Shown: positions 18,400-26,319 of the stretch, piece by piece | Layout of the letters: the number at the start of each line of letters is the position of its first letter | Position numbering within the stretch: the first letter of the stretch is position 1 | Source: Mariniphaga sp. | GTDB lineage: Bacteria; Bacteroidota; Bacteroidia; Bacteroidales; Prolixibacteraceae | Assembly: GCA_010906965.1 (NCBI GenBank) | Contig: JAAFHB010000005.1 | Span: forward strand, 1-60,768 | Reading direction: 5' to 3' | Length of the DNA: 60,768 nt | Notes under the pieces: model-generated | Told to the model about the DNA's origin: nothing | What the model saw: the letters and a program-made list of their open reading frames with translations, nothing else | Database searches by the model: none | Translations under genes and position numbers: made by a program

Positions 18400-19518
18400 T
18401 TATCTCATAGACGATTTAAACTTAACCGTTTTTCCTGTTTTTGCCGATTCCCTTGCCGCTGACAGAATCTTAACAACCATCACATTGTTTTCCAATGAAT
18501 AGAGATCATATTTGGTCATTTTAATTTTCCCGTTAACGACATCTGCAAAATAGCTGAAAGGATCTTCATAGACCGCAATATCCTTAGCGATAACGCTGGT
18601 GGCCTGTTCATCCTTCATTTTGCCATTTCTTAAACGCATGTCCTTATTATTAACTGCAACAATGTAGCCTGCATCGCCGTAAATTTCCATGTCTTTCCTG
18701 CTAAAGGGCCAGTTCCACGATGCCTGAATAATGCATTGCGACTTGGCGTAAGTAACTATAATAGTCGCTTCGTCCTCCACTTTCGGATAAACTGCAGGTT
18801 TAAAATGCTGCGTAACGGCCGTTACAGAAACAGGCTCCTCCCCTTTTTGCAGATAGGTCATCAGATTTGCGCCATAACATCCAAAGTCAATTAATGCACC
18901 GCCTCCATTCTGAACCGGATCTGTGAGCCAATCCAGAAAATACTTATCGCAGCCAATTTCCTTTGGTCCCTGGTGCCCGTCATGAATAACAACCTTCTTA
19001 ATATTTCCAACAAAGTTGCTGTCATTAACCAGCTGATATGATTTTGCAGTTGTCGGATACCACGAAGTCTCGTAATCGGTAAGCAGATGAATATTGTATT
19101 TTTCTGCCAGTTCAACCATCCGTTTGGCATGCTCAACATTTGTAGCCAGCGGTTTCTCAACCATCACATGGATTCCCCGTGGTGCACAGGCTTCAACGAC
19201 AGCCATATGCTCGTAAATAGAACCGAAAGCCACCACAGCATCTGGTTTTACGCTGTCTAACATCTTTGCCAGGTTGTTATAAATCAGCTTTGGATCAAAT
19301 CCAAACCGCTTCGCACGGGTCTGTGCTAATTCATTGTTCGTTTCGAAAACACCAACTAATTGAAAATCTCCTTTATCCTTTCGTCCCAATATAAACGAAG
19401 TGTGTCCGTGTGTCATTCCGGCAATTGCCAGACGAATTGGTTTTTTAGCAGGAGTTTGAGCCTTCAAATTTGGTAGTGTACTTAAAAGAATAATGGCCAT
19501 CAGGATGAATGCTTTCAT
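18400..19518 (-). CDS. Gfo/Idh/MocA family oxidoreductase, exported
   Basis: A 372-residue protein starting with a signal peptide (MKAFILMAIILLSTLPNLKAQ); the ATG at 19518 was chosen because the upstream extension adds only a charged tail. The Rossmann part begins LAIAGMTHGHTSFILGR, and EKPLATNVEHAKRMVELAEK carries the family lysine-proline pair; the substrate-domain motif GGGALIDFGCYGANL is present. It most likely oxidises or rearranges a sugar or glycan in the periplasm. Its neighbour is the GH92 gene, 81 bp downstream. Confidence 0.88.
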   Translation of the reverse strand: MKAFILMAIILLSTLPNLKAQTPAKKPIRLAIAGMTHGHTSFILGRKDKGDFQLVGVFETNNELAQTRAKRFGFDPKLIYNNLAKMLDSVKPDAVVAFGSIYEHMAVVEACAPRGIHVMVEKPLATNVEHAKRMVELAEKYNIHLLTDYETSWYPTTAKSYQLVNDSNFVGNIKKVVIHDGHQGPKEIGCDKYFLDWLTDPVQNGGGALIDFGCYGANLMTYLQKGEEPVSVTAVTQHFKPAVYPKVEDEATIIVTYAKSQCIIQASWNWPFSRKDMEIYGDAGYIVAVNNKDMRLRNGKMKDEQATSVIAKDIAVYEDPFSYFADVVNGKIKMTKYDLYSLENNVMVVKILSAARESAKTGKTVKFKSSMR

Positions 19519-19720
19519 GTTTTTCTTAATTAAATAGGGAATAATTAACCGAAAGTTAAACTTCAAAGTAACTGAATATTGGAGTCAATCCATTCAGTTC
19601 AGGTGATTTTTCTTTTCGTTTTTGGAAACAAATAGTTATCAAGCAAAAAGCACCTATTATGCGAATGCGAATATTCCCAAAAAGAGGCTCATAATTACTC
19701 ATAAACCTCTTTTTCTGCTG

Positions 19721-19794
19721 TAGCGAGAGAGGGGCATGATCCCTCGACCTCGCGATTATGAATCGCGCGCTCTAACCAACTGAGCTACCTCGCC
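19721..19794 (-). tRNA. tRNA-Met (CAT), elongator type
   Basis: A 74-base cloverleaf on the minus strand starting GGCGAGGTAGCTCAG, with anticodon stem CGCGATTCATAATCGCG and anticodon CAT. The acceptor closes with two G-U pairs, and the discriminator base is A with no encoded CCA. The T-stem is GAGGG/CCCTC, but the loop reads ATCATGC in place of the usual TTCRANN. A CAT anticodon could also belong to tRNA-Ile2; the initiator tRNA is excluded by the anticodon stem. Confidence 0.9.
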
Positions 19795-20016
19795 ATCATT
19801 TCAATTACTCAGATTCCGACAATTCAGGTCAACCCGAAATTTCCGTTCTTTGAGGCTGCAAAGATAATATGTTTCTGGTTTAAGGCAACCCCTATGTTTA
19901 TTTTTTTGATTTTTGTTTCCGCTCAACGGGTAATGTTTTGCAAATCCTAAATAAATAGCTATTTTGCAACTGTTTATAAAAAAACCATCATTTCACTGAA
20001 TAAAGTTGCGTTACTT

Positions 20017-20388
20017 ATGAAAGAGATCAGATTAGAGTTTTTCCTCAAAACTTCACCTGCTGTTTTGTTCAGCCGGATCAGTACACCCTCCGGACTTGCA
20101 GAATGGTTTGCAGATAATGTAATAGAGTCAGGGAAAATCTTAACGTTTATCTGGGGAAACTCCGAACAGAAAGCTTTAATTCTGACAATGATTCCTTTTG
20201 AATCCATTACGTTCCGATGGTTGGATATGGAGCCTGGTTATGAATTTGGATTTAATATCTTGAAAGATGAAATCACCGGCGATGTTGCGTTGATCGTAAC
20301 CGACAATATCGACGATGACGATGTTGAAGATACCCGGAATCTTTGGAATTCACAGGTATCAAAATTGAAACAAATGATCGGCTCGTAG
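20017..20388 (+). CDS. START-like domain protein (AHSA1-type)
   Basis: A 123-residue single-domain protein. It has the SRISTPSGLAEWFADNV and TFRWLDMEPGYEFGF segments of the small Bacteroidota START-like proteins related to AHSA1/Bet v 1 folds. Such proteins bind hydrophobic ligands or protein partners; no specific role can be assigned. It is divergent from tRNA-Met and precedes the LptF/G gene by about 60 bp. Confidence 0.75.
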   Translation: MKEIRLEFFLKTSPAVLFSRISTPSGLAEWFADNVIESGKILTFIWGNSEQKALILTMIPFESITFRWLDMEPGYEFGFNILKDEITGDVALIVTDNIDDDDVEDTRNLWNSQVSKLKQMIGS

Positions 20389-20417
20389 ATTAAATACCCC
20401 AAATTCCAAAAAAGGTT

Positions 20418-20425
20418 TAACTTTG
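20418..20425 (+). promoter_or_regulatory. -7 box upstream of the lptF/G-like gene
   Basis: TAACTTTG fits TAnnTTTG and ends 23 bp before the start codon at 20449, giving this gene and ribBA a promoter of their own. Confidence 0.4.
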
Positions 20426-20448
20426 CGTTCGTTTCAGAAAACCATTGC

Positions 20449-21930
20449 ATGAAGCGTCTACATCTGTATATTATTAAGAGTTTTATCGGTCCGTTTTTTG
20501 TAACACTTGTCATCTCCCTATTTGTGCTGTTAATGCAGTTCTTGTGGGTCTACCTTGATGAGCTGGTCGGTAAAGGATTGGAAATTAGTGTCATATTAGA
20601 GTTCATTGTTTACACGATGGCCATGTTGATGACTAATGCACTGCCATTGGCAATGCTTTTGGCTTCGATAATGACTTTTGGCGATCTTGGTGAAAACAAC
20701 GAATTGCTGGCAATGAAAGCAGCCGGCATATCGCTTTACAGGATCATGAAACCCGTAATTGTTCTTAGTATATTCCTAAGTATCGGGTCATTCTACTTCT
20801 ACAACAATGTGATCCCCATATCCTACAAAAAGCTGATTGCCCTGATGTCGAGTATCCGGCAATTACGCCCTGAAATCATTGTAAAGGAGGGCGTATTTTC
20901 AAACGATATCGATAACTATTCCATAAAAGTAGGCAAGAAATCTGATAACGGGAATATGTTATACGACATCATGATTTACGATCATACTGAAGATAAAGGA
21001 AATACAACCGTTACTATTGCGGATTCAGGAACGATGAAAATCACGAAGGACAAGAAATACATGATTTTGAATCTGTTTACCGGACGGACTTATTCCGAAA
21101 TGCAACCCCGCGATCGTCAGAAAATGACATTCCCATCCAGAACAGACGAATTCAAAGAACAATCTATTTTTACCGTTTTGCAAGGGATGGAACTCGAACG
21201 TAAAGATGAAAGTGTTTTTCGAAATCAAAACAGGGCACTTAACAATTCACAGATTATCTATTTTGTTGATTCCCTTGGGAGAGAACTTGAAAGACAAAGA
21301 ATAGCTAATGCATTAATGCTTAGTTATATATCACCATTAAATACCGGTATATTTAAACTCACCCGAAAGGATACACTTAAATTGCCAGAAATTAAACTTG
21401 TTCGGTATTCTGATGTGGATTCGATTATGACAAAATCAACAGCCCAGGAAAGAACAAATATCATTAACGCGGCACTGAATTCCGCCCGGAACAATGCACG
21501 GGCTATACAGCAGTCGGATGAGATGATTGTAACCAGTGTTCGCAGCCTGAACCGCTTCGGAATAGAGTGGCACAAAAAATATACATTTGCAGTGGCATGT
21601 CTTGTATTTTTGTTTATTGGCGCCCCTTTAGGTGCCCTTATCAGAAAAGGAGGACTTGGAATGCCTTTGGTAATTTCGGTTTTGCTATTTATTTTTTACT
21701 GGATCATTACCACTACAGGTGAAAAATTCTCACGCGAAAGTGTTGCATCACTTTGGCAGGGTGTTTGGTTCTCTACATTTATTTTCCTTCCTGCCGGAAT
21801 TTTTCTTACTTACAAAGCAGCAAACGACTCGGTAGTATTCAATGTAGGTGCCTGGGTAGATTTCTTTAAGAAAATTTTCAAATCGAAAAAAGAAAAAGAA
21901 AAGGAAAATCAAGATAAACTGTTACAATAA
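20449..21930 (+). CDS. LptF/LptG family permease (YjgP/YjgQ)
   Basis: A 493-residue inner-membrane permease subunit of the Lpt lipopolysaccharide exporter. Three membrane segments lie at the N-terminal end (about residues 10-35, 45-75 and 95-125), a periplasmic domain of about 230 residues follows, and three more membrane segments lie near the C-terminus (about 380-470). The N-terminal [15 protein letters not shown] and the [16 protein letters not shown] segment are typical. Bacteroidota often carry single YjgP/YjgQ genes in different places, so it cannot be told whether this is LptF or LptG. ribBA follows by 7 bp. Confidence 0.9.
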   Translation: MKRLHLYIIKSFIGPFFVTLVISLFVLLMQFLWVYLDELVGKGLEISVILEFIVYTMAMLMTNALPLAMLLASIMTFGDLGENNELLAMKAAGISLYRIMKPVIVLSIFLSIGSFYFYNNVIPISYKKLIALMSSIRQLRPEIIVKEGVFSNDIDNYSIKVGKKSDNGNMLYDIMIYDHTEDKGNTTVTIADSGTMKITKDKKYMILNLFTGRTYSEMQPRDRQKMTFPSRTDEFKEQSIFTVLQGMELERKDESVFRNQNRALNNSQIIYFVDSLGRELERQRIANALMLSYISPLNTGIFKLTRKDTLKLPEIKLVRYSDVDSIMTKSTAQERTNIINAALNSARNNARAIQQSDEMIVTSVRSLNRFGIEWHKKYTFAVACLVFLFIGAPLGALIRKGGLGMPLVISVLLFIFYWIITTTGEKFSRESVASLWQGVWFSTFIFLPAGIFLTYKAANDSVVFNVGAWVDFFKKIFKSKKEKEKENQDKLLQ

Positions 21931-21937
21931 TATAAGA

Positions 21938-23143
21938 ATGAACGATATTAAAATGAATACCATTGACGAAGCTGTTGAAGATCTGCGCAATGGAAAATTA
22001 ATAATTGTAGTTGACGACGAAGACCGTGAAAATGAGGGTGATTTTATTGGAGCGGCCGAAAAAATGACTCCAGAGATGGTCAACTTCATGGTAACTGAAG
22101 GACGTGGATTGATCTGTGTTCCACTTACCGAAGAGCGCTGCGAAGAACTCGACCTTGGTATGATGGTAGGCACCAACACCTCCCTTCATGAGACCCCTTT
22201 TACAGTCTCTGTTGATGCAGTAGGCGAAGGTGTTTCGACAGGTATTTCAGCGCATGATCGGGCTGTTACGATTCAAAGACTTGCCAATCCTGCCACACAA
22301 CCAAATGAACTTGGCCGGCCAGGACATATTTTCCCATTGCGAGCCCGAAGCAGAGGCGTTCTGCGCAGAGCAGGACATACCGAAGCAGCAGTTGACCTTG
22401 CCCGTTTGGCAGGACTTGAACCGGCTGGCGTTCTGGTTGAGATTATGAATCAGGACGGCTCAATGGCAAGGCTTCCCGAATTGTTCCAAATAGCACAGAA
22501 ATTTGGATTAAAACTTGTTTCAATTGCGGATCTGATAGCCTACAAATTAAATAAGGAGAGTCTGATCGAAAGAGGCGAAGAAGTACAGTTGCCAACAGCA
22601 CATGGAAGTTTCCGTTTAATTCCATTTCTTCAGAAATCGAACGGAGTGGAACATATTGCGCTGATCAAAGGCGAATGGGAACCCGAAGAAACAGTGCTAG
22701 TGAGAGTTCACTCTTCGTGTGCAACCGGCGACATCTTCGGATCATTGCGTTGCGAGTGTGGCGATCAGCTCCACAAAGCGATGGATCTGATCGAAAAAGA
22801 AGGCAAAGGAGTCATTGTATATATTCAACAGGAAGGAAGAGGTATTGGCCTGATGAACAAGATAAAAGCCTACAAACTTCAGGAACAGGGCATCGACACA
22901 GTTGATGCGAATATCCATCTTGGCTTCGACCCCGACGAGCGTGACTATGGTGTGGGAGCGCAAATTCTATGCAGTCTTGGCATTCGAAAAATGCGACTTT
23001 TAACCAATAACCCGGTGAAACGAGTTGGATTGGAGGGCTATGGCTTGAAAGTAGTAGAGTCAATCCCGATTGTGATCAAATCGAATCCCTTCAACGAGGT
23101 TTACATGAGGACAAAGCGCGACAGGATGGGTCACTCGTTATAA
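21938..23143 (+). CDS. ribBA: Bifunctional 3,4-dihydroxy-2-butanone-4-phosphate synthase / GTP cyclohydrolase II
   Basis: RibBA supplies both precursors for riboflavin synthesis. The N-terminal half (to about residue 205) has the RibB signature [12 protein letters not shown] and [14 protein letters not shown]. The C-terminal half has the RibA zinc cysteines in [17 protein letters not shown], the GRGIGL turn in [12 protein letters not shown], and LLTNNPVK. The 401-residue length matches full bifunctional proteins. It probably shares a transcript with the permease gene 7 bp upstream. Confidence 0.96.
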   Translation: MNDIKMNTIDEAVEDLRNGKLIIVVDDEDRENEGDFIGAAEKMTPEMVNFMVTEGRGLICVPLTEERCEELDLGMMVGTNTSLHETPFTVSVDAVGEGVSTGISAHDRAVTIQRLANPATQPNELGRPGHIFPLRARSRGVLRRAGHTEAAVDLARLAGLEPAGVLVEIMNQDGSMARLPELFQIAQKFGLKLVSIADLIAYKLNKESLIERGEEVQLPTAHGSFRLIPFLQKSNGVEHIALIKGEWEPEETVLVRVHSSCATGDIFGSLRCECGDQLHKAMDLIEKEGKGVIVYIQQEGRGIGLMNKIKAYKLQEQGIDTVDANIHLGFDPDERDYGVGAQILCSLGIRKMRLLTNNPVKRVGLEGYGLKVVESIPIVIKSNPFNEVYMRTKRDRMGHSL

Positions 23144-23202
23144 ACATTTATTTCATTGTCGAATTCAAATAAATAAAAAATATCTGATAATCGATAAGAT
23201 AT

Positions 23203-23234
23203 AGCCGGTTGTTCAAAGCCGGCTTCATCTTTTA
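23203..23234 (+). terminator. Hairpin terminator after ribBA
   Basis: AGCCGG pairs with CCGGCT across an 10-base loop, followed by TCATCTTTT. The stem is short, but the place, 60 bp after the ribBA stop, fits a terminator. The rest of the 245-bp gap to the next gene is AT-rich with nothing else visible. Confidence 0.55.
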
Positions 23235-23394
23235 GCGCTGAATTTTAATTAGTAATTTATAGAAACGGTCATTGATAAACTGTTAAAACCTTTCTCAAAT
23301 TGATTTGTTATTGATTCAGTTTAGTTTAGTTTGCCGGGGCACGCTGTCAGGTTACAATTATCCAGAAGAATAAAATCGATTTTAAAATTTGATT

Positions 23395-23577
23395 ATGTAT
23401 GATAATATAGAGTATAATAGTGAGTTAAAGGAAGGCGTTGATTTCCACACAACGAAAGATGGTTACAGAATCATGACAGCAAGCTTTCTGAAAAACAGGG
23501 GATATTGTTGTGGAAATGGTTGTAAAAACTGCCCTTACTTTCCAAAGGCGAACAAAGGAAACACAAACCTGCGCTAA
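23395..23577 (+). CDS. DUF5522 small cysteine-rich protein
   Basis: A 60-residue protein with the motif GYCCGNGCKNCPY, a cluster of four cysteines typical of DUF5522, a short family widely kept in Bacteroidota and Proteobacteria. The cysteines suggest a metal or iron-sulfur site. An ATG at 23395 is preferred over an upstream TTG. Confidence 0.8.
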   Translation: MYDNIEYNSELKEGVDFHTTKDGYRIMTASFLKNRGYCCGNGCKNCPYFPKANKGNTNLR

Positions 23578-23625
23578 ATATCTTAAGTAAAGTGACTAAA
23601 CTTTAAAGAAATAAATCCTCAACCG

Positions 23626-24591
23626 ATGACTGGAAAAGATCTGCGCATTGTCTTTATGGGTACTCCTGAATTTGCAGTGGCAAGTTTAAAAGCACTGATT
23701 GAAAATGGTTATAACGTTGTTGGCGTTGTAACAGCTCCAGACCGTCCGTCGGGTCGCGGGCAGAAATTGCACCAGTCGGATGTCAAAAAGTATGCAGTAA
23801 GTTGTGGATTAACTGTGCTTCAGCCCGAAAAATTGAAAGATGAAAACTTTCTGAATGAGTTAAAATCGCTGAATCACGATATTCAAATAATCGTGGCATT
23901 CCGTATGCTTCCTGAAGTAGTTTGGAAAATGCCACCCATGGGAACGTTTAATTTGCATGGCTCGCTGCTGCCCAATTATCGTGGAGCTGCCCCTCTCAAC
24001 TGGGCTATTATCAATGGCGATCACGAAACCGGCGTAACCACGTTTCTTTTAAAACAGGAGATTGATACCGGAAATATTTTATTCCAGGAAAAAGTTCAGA
24101 TCGGACCGGATGAAACAATAGGTGAACTTCATGACGCATTAATGGAAATTGGAGCTAATCTTGTCATTAAAACTATTAAAGCTTTAGCTGAAGGCAATGT
24201 CTCCCCTCTTTCCCAGGAAATTATGGCCTTTGATCTGGGAAGATTACATGCACCTAAAATTTACAAGGAAAATTGTATGATCGACTGGGACAAACCAGGA
24301 ACCAGCATCAATAATCTGATCAGGGGCTTAAGTCCCTATCCTGCTGCATGGACCAATTTTCAGAATCCAGAATCCGAGACTGGTGTAAAAATCTTTAAAG
24401 CAACTTTTGAACAGACCAGTCACCAGTACAAACCCGGAGAGATACAAAGTGACAATAAAAAATACCTCAAGATTGCATGTGCAAATGGGTTTCTTCATAT
24501 CCTTGATTTGCAACTTGCCGGAAAAAAACGAATGGGAATAGAAGAGTTCCTTCGTGGGTTCCAACATATAATCAATTACAAGGCAATTTGA
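23626..24591 (+). CDS. fmt: Methionyl-tRNA formyltransferase
   Basis: Fmt formylates initiator Met-tRNA using 10-formyltetrahydrofolate. The protein is 321 residues long, the normal size. Motifs are FMGTPEFAVASLKAL at the start, the catalytic FNLHGSLLPNYRGAAPLNWAI with the N-H-S arrangement, and GVTTFLLKQEIDTGNIL carrying the catalytic aspartate, followed by the C-terminal OB-like domain from about residue 210. Confidence 0.96.
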   Translation: MTGKDLRIVFMGTPEFAVASLKALIENGYNVVGVVTAPDRPSGRGQKLHQSDVKKYAVSCGLTVLQPEKLKDENFLNELKSLNHDIQIIVAFRMLPEVVWKMPPMGTFNLHGSLLPNYRGAAPLNWAIINGDHETGVTTFLLKQEIDTGNILFQEKVQIGPDETIGELHDALMEIGANLVIKTIKALAEGNVSPLSQEIMAFDLGRLHAPKIYKENCMIDWDKPGTSINNLIRGLSPYPAAWTNFQNPESETGVKIFKATFEQTSHQYKPGEIQSDNKKYLKIACANGFLHILDLQLAGKKRMGIEEFLRGFQHIINYKAI

Positions 24592-24675
24592 TAATGGACT
24601 ACTGTCGCTGTAGTTTTTCCTTATAACGCTAATAATCAGTATTATTTCAATTATCCCTTGTAGATGCGCCTTTCT

Positions 24676-25668
24676 CTATTTGCGCATCATTTTCCTCAAC
24701 GAAATTTGCTGACCCGTTTTAGCAACATCACCCTGACTCATTCGGTTTTTACGGTAAAGCGCATTTAGCCGTACGCCATACCATTGCGCTACAGACCACA
24801 ACGATTCTCCCTGTTTCATAATATGAAAATCGTTTCCACGTGGGGCACTTCCCCGTTTGCCCTGAATATATACGAATGAACCAGCCTCAAGCCTGGCTCC
24901 CGGCTCCACATCGTTGTATTTGTAGATCTCCCATTCTTTCATCGAAAACTCAGCCGCAATCTGTTCGTAAGTATCTCCCTCTTTGGCAACGAATGCTTTT
25001 ACATTGTTCCGCCTTTCCACATTCCTGTTCGCATACGGATTAATTGAGAAGTCATCAATTCCAATGCCTACCTTGTGCCTGCCTGGCGATTTTTTTACAG
25101 CGCTCATTCTTTCAGGACGCACATAACTCTTTGAACTATTATAATATTCATCTAACTTATGAAGCTGAAATTCCTCAATAATTTTGATGAGACGTTCGGG
25201 ATATTGAGGGTCTGTCGCATATCCTGCTTTCTTCAATCCATAAGCCCACTTCCTGTAATCCTTTATATTATAATCAAATAGAAACTGATAGCGCATTCCT
25301 CCAGTTAAAAACTTGGAATGATCTCTGAAAGACTCGATCGCAGTACCATATTTTCGGAAACACTCATTGCGCGTTTCATCATCCTTTCGTATCGAAGGCC
25401 CCGACCATGAACTATTGCATTTAATTCCAAAGTGGTTATTGCCTTCACGGGAAAGAACAGAGTTGCCATCGCCCGATTCAAGACAAGCTTGTGCCATAGT
25501 GATACTAGCGGGAACGTGGAATTCATTCATCTCCTGTATTGCTAATTTTGCAAAAATGTCGATGTAATCCTGACGCGAATTCCGCCTTGAATCCTGACTA
25601 AATGTTAAAACAGCAAAACATATATTCAAAACGAATAGAAGGAATATTTTTGATCTGTAACGATGCAT
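24676..25668 (-). CDS. Glucosaminidase domain plus LysM protein
   Basis: A 330-residue exported cell-wall hydrolase. A signal peptide is followed by a mannosyl-glycoprotein endo-beta-N-acetylglucosaminidase (FlgJ-like) domain at about residues 30-175, with the catalytic glutamate in ITMAQACLESGDGNS and the GNNHFGIKC motif. Two LysM-like repeats follow near 220-265 (VAKEGDTYEQIAAEF) and 285-330 (MKQGESLWSVAQWYGV). It likely trims peptidoglycan in the periplasm. The ATG at 25668 gives the best signal peptide. Confidence 0.92.
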   Translation of the reverse strand: MHRYRSKIFLLFVLNICFAVLTFSQDSRRNSRQDYIDIFAKLAIQEMNEFHVPASITMAQACLESGDGNSVLSREGNNHFGIKCNSSWSGPSIRKDDETRNECFRKYGTAIESFRDHSKFLTGGMRYQFLFDYNIKDYRKWAYGLKKAGYATDPQYPERLIKIIEEFQLHKLDEYYNSSKSYVRPERMSAVKKSPGRHKVGIGIDDFSINPYANRNVERRNNVKAFVAKEGDTYEQIAAEFSMKEWEIYKYNDVEPGARLEAGSFVYIQGKRGSAPRGNDFHIMKQGESLWSVAQWYGVRLNALYRKNRMSQGDVAKTGQQISLRKMMRK

Positions 25669-25782
25669 AAGCAAGTAATAAAATTCAATTCAGCCTCAAA
25701 ATTAAAAAAATAGTGCTGAATGACATCAAAAAATAAACAATTGAAATATATTGTACATTTGAAGCCAGTTAAACAACAGTTC

Positions 25783-26265
25783 ATGAAAGAGATAACCCTT
25801 CAGATAAAATTCACAGAATACGAGGCTTTAACTCAATTGTCAGAAAAAGATAATAATCTGATAATGAAAGCGAGAGAAGCCGCCAAGAATGCATACGCCC
25901 CCTACTCCGGCTTTCGTGTCGGAGCGGCTGTTTTACTCGGAAATGGCATCATTGTCACAGGAAACAATCAGGAAAATGCGGCTTATCCGTCAGGACTTTG
26001 CGCCGAAAGGACAGCGTTGTTCTATGCATCTGCCCAATATCCCAAAGTCTCGGTTGTTGCAATCGCCATTAGCACGATCAACCGTACCGCCACACCATCC
26101 GACATTGCAAAACCATGTGGCGCCTGCAGGCAGGTAATGGCCGAATATGAGGATTTAGCCGGCAAGCCCGTTCAAATAATACTCGACAGTACCGACAGAA
26201 TATTAATTCTCAACGGCATAGACAATCTACTCCCGCTTAGATTCAAAAAAGAAGATGTGAAATAG
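25783..26265 (+). CDS. cdd: Cytidine deaminase
   Basis: Cdd converts cytidine and deoxycytidine to the uridine forms in pyrimidine salvage. The zinc site is complete: the catalytic CAER in PSGLCAERTALF and the PCGACRQ pair of cysteines. The N-terminal AYAPYSGFRVGAAV is also diagnostic. The ATG at 25783 gives 160 residues; an upstream start would add 21 unconserved residues. The last codons and stop form one arm of a perfect hairpin. Confidence 0.95.
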   Translation: MKEITLQIKFTEYEALTQLSEKDNNLIMKAREAAKNAYAPYSGFRVGAAVLLGNGIIVTGNNQENAAYPSGLCAERTALFYASAQYPKVSVVAIAISTINRTATPSDIAKPCGACRQVMAEYEDLAGKPVQIILDSTDRILILNGIDNLLPLRFKKEDVK

Positions 26266-26286
26266 TATCTGAACTATTTCACATCT
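26253..26286. terminator. 14-bp perfect stem-loop over the cdd stop codon
   Basis: AGATGTGAAATAGT pairs perfectly with ACTATTTCACATCT across a 6-base loop. The left arm contains the cdd stop TAG. It sits between the convergent genes cdd and the MG2-plug gene and could end transcription from both sides, although there is no strong T-run on either side. Confidence 0.6.
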
Positions 26287-26319
26287 AACTAATCGTTTCC
26301 GTCACAGGATCATAACAGA

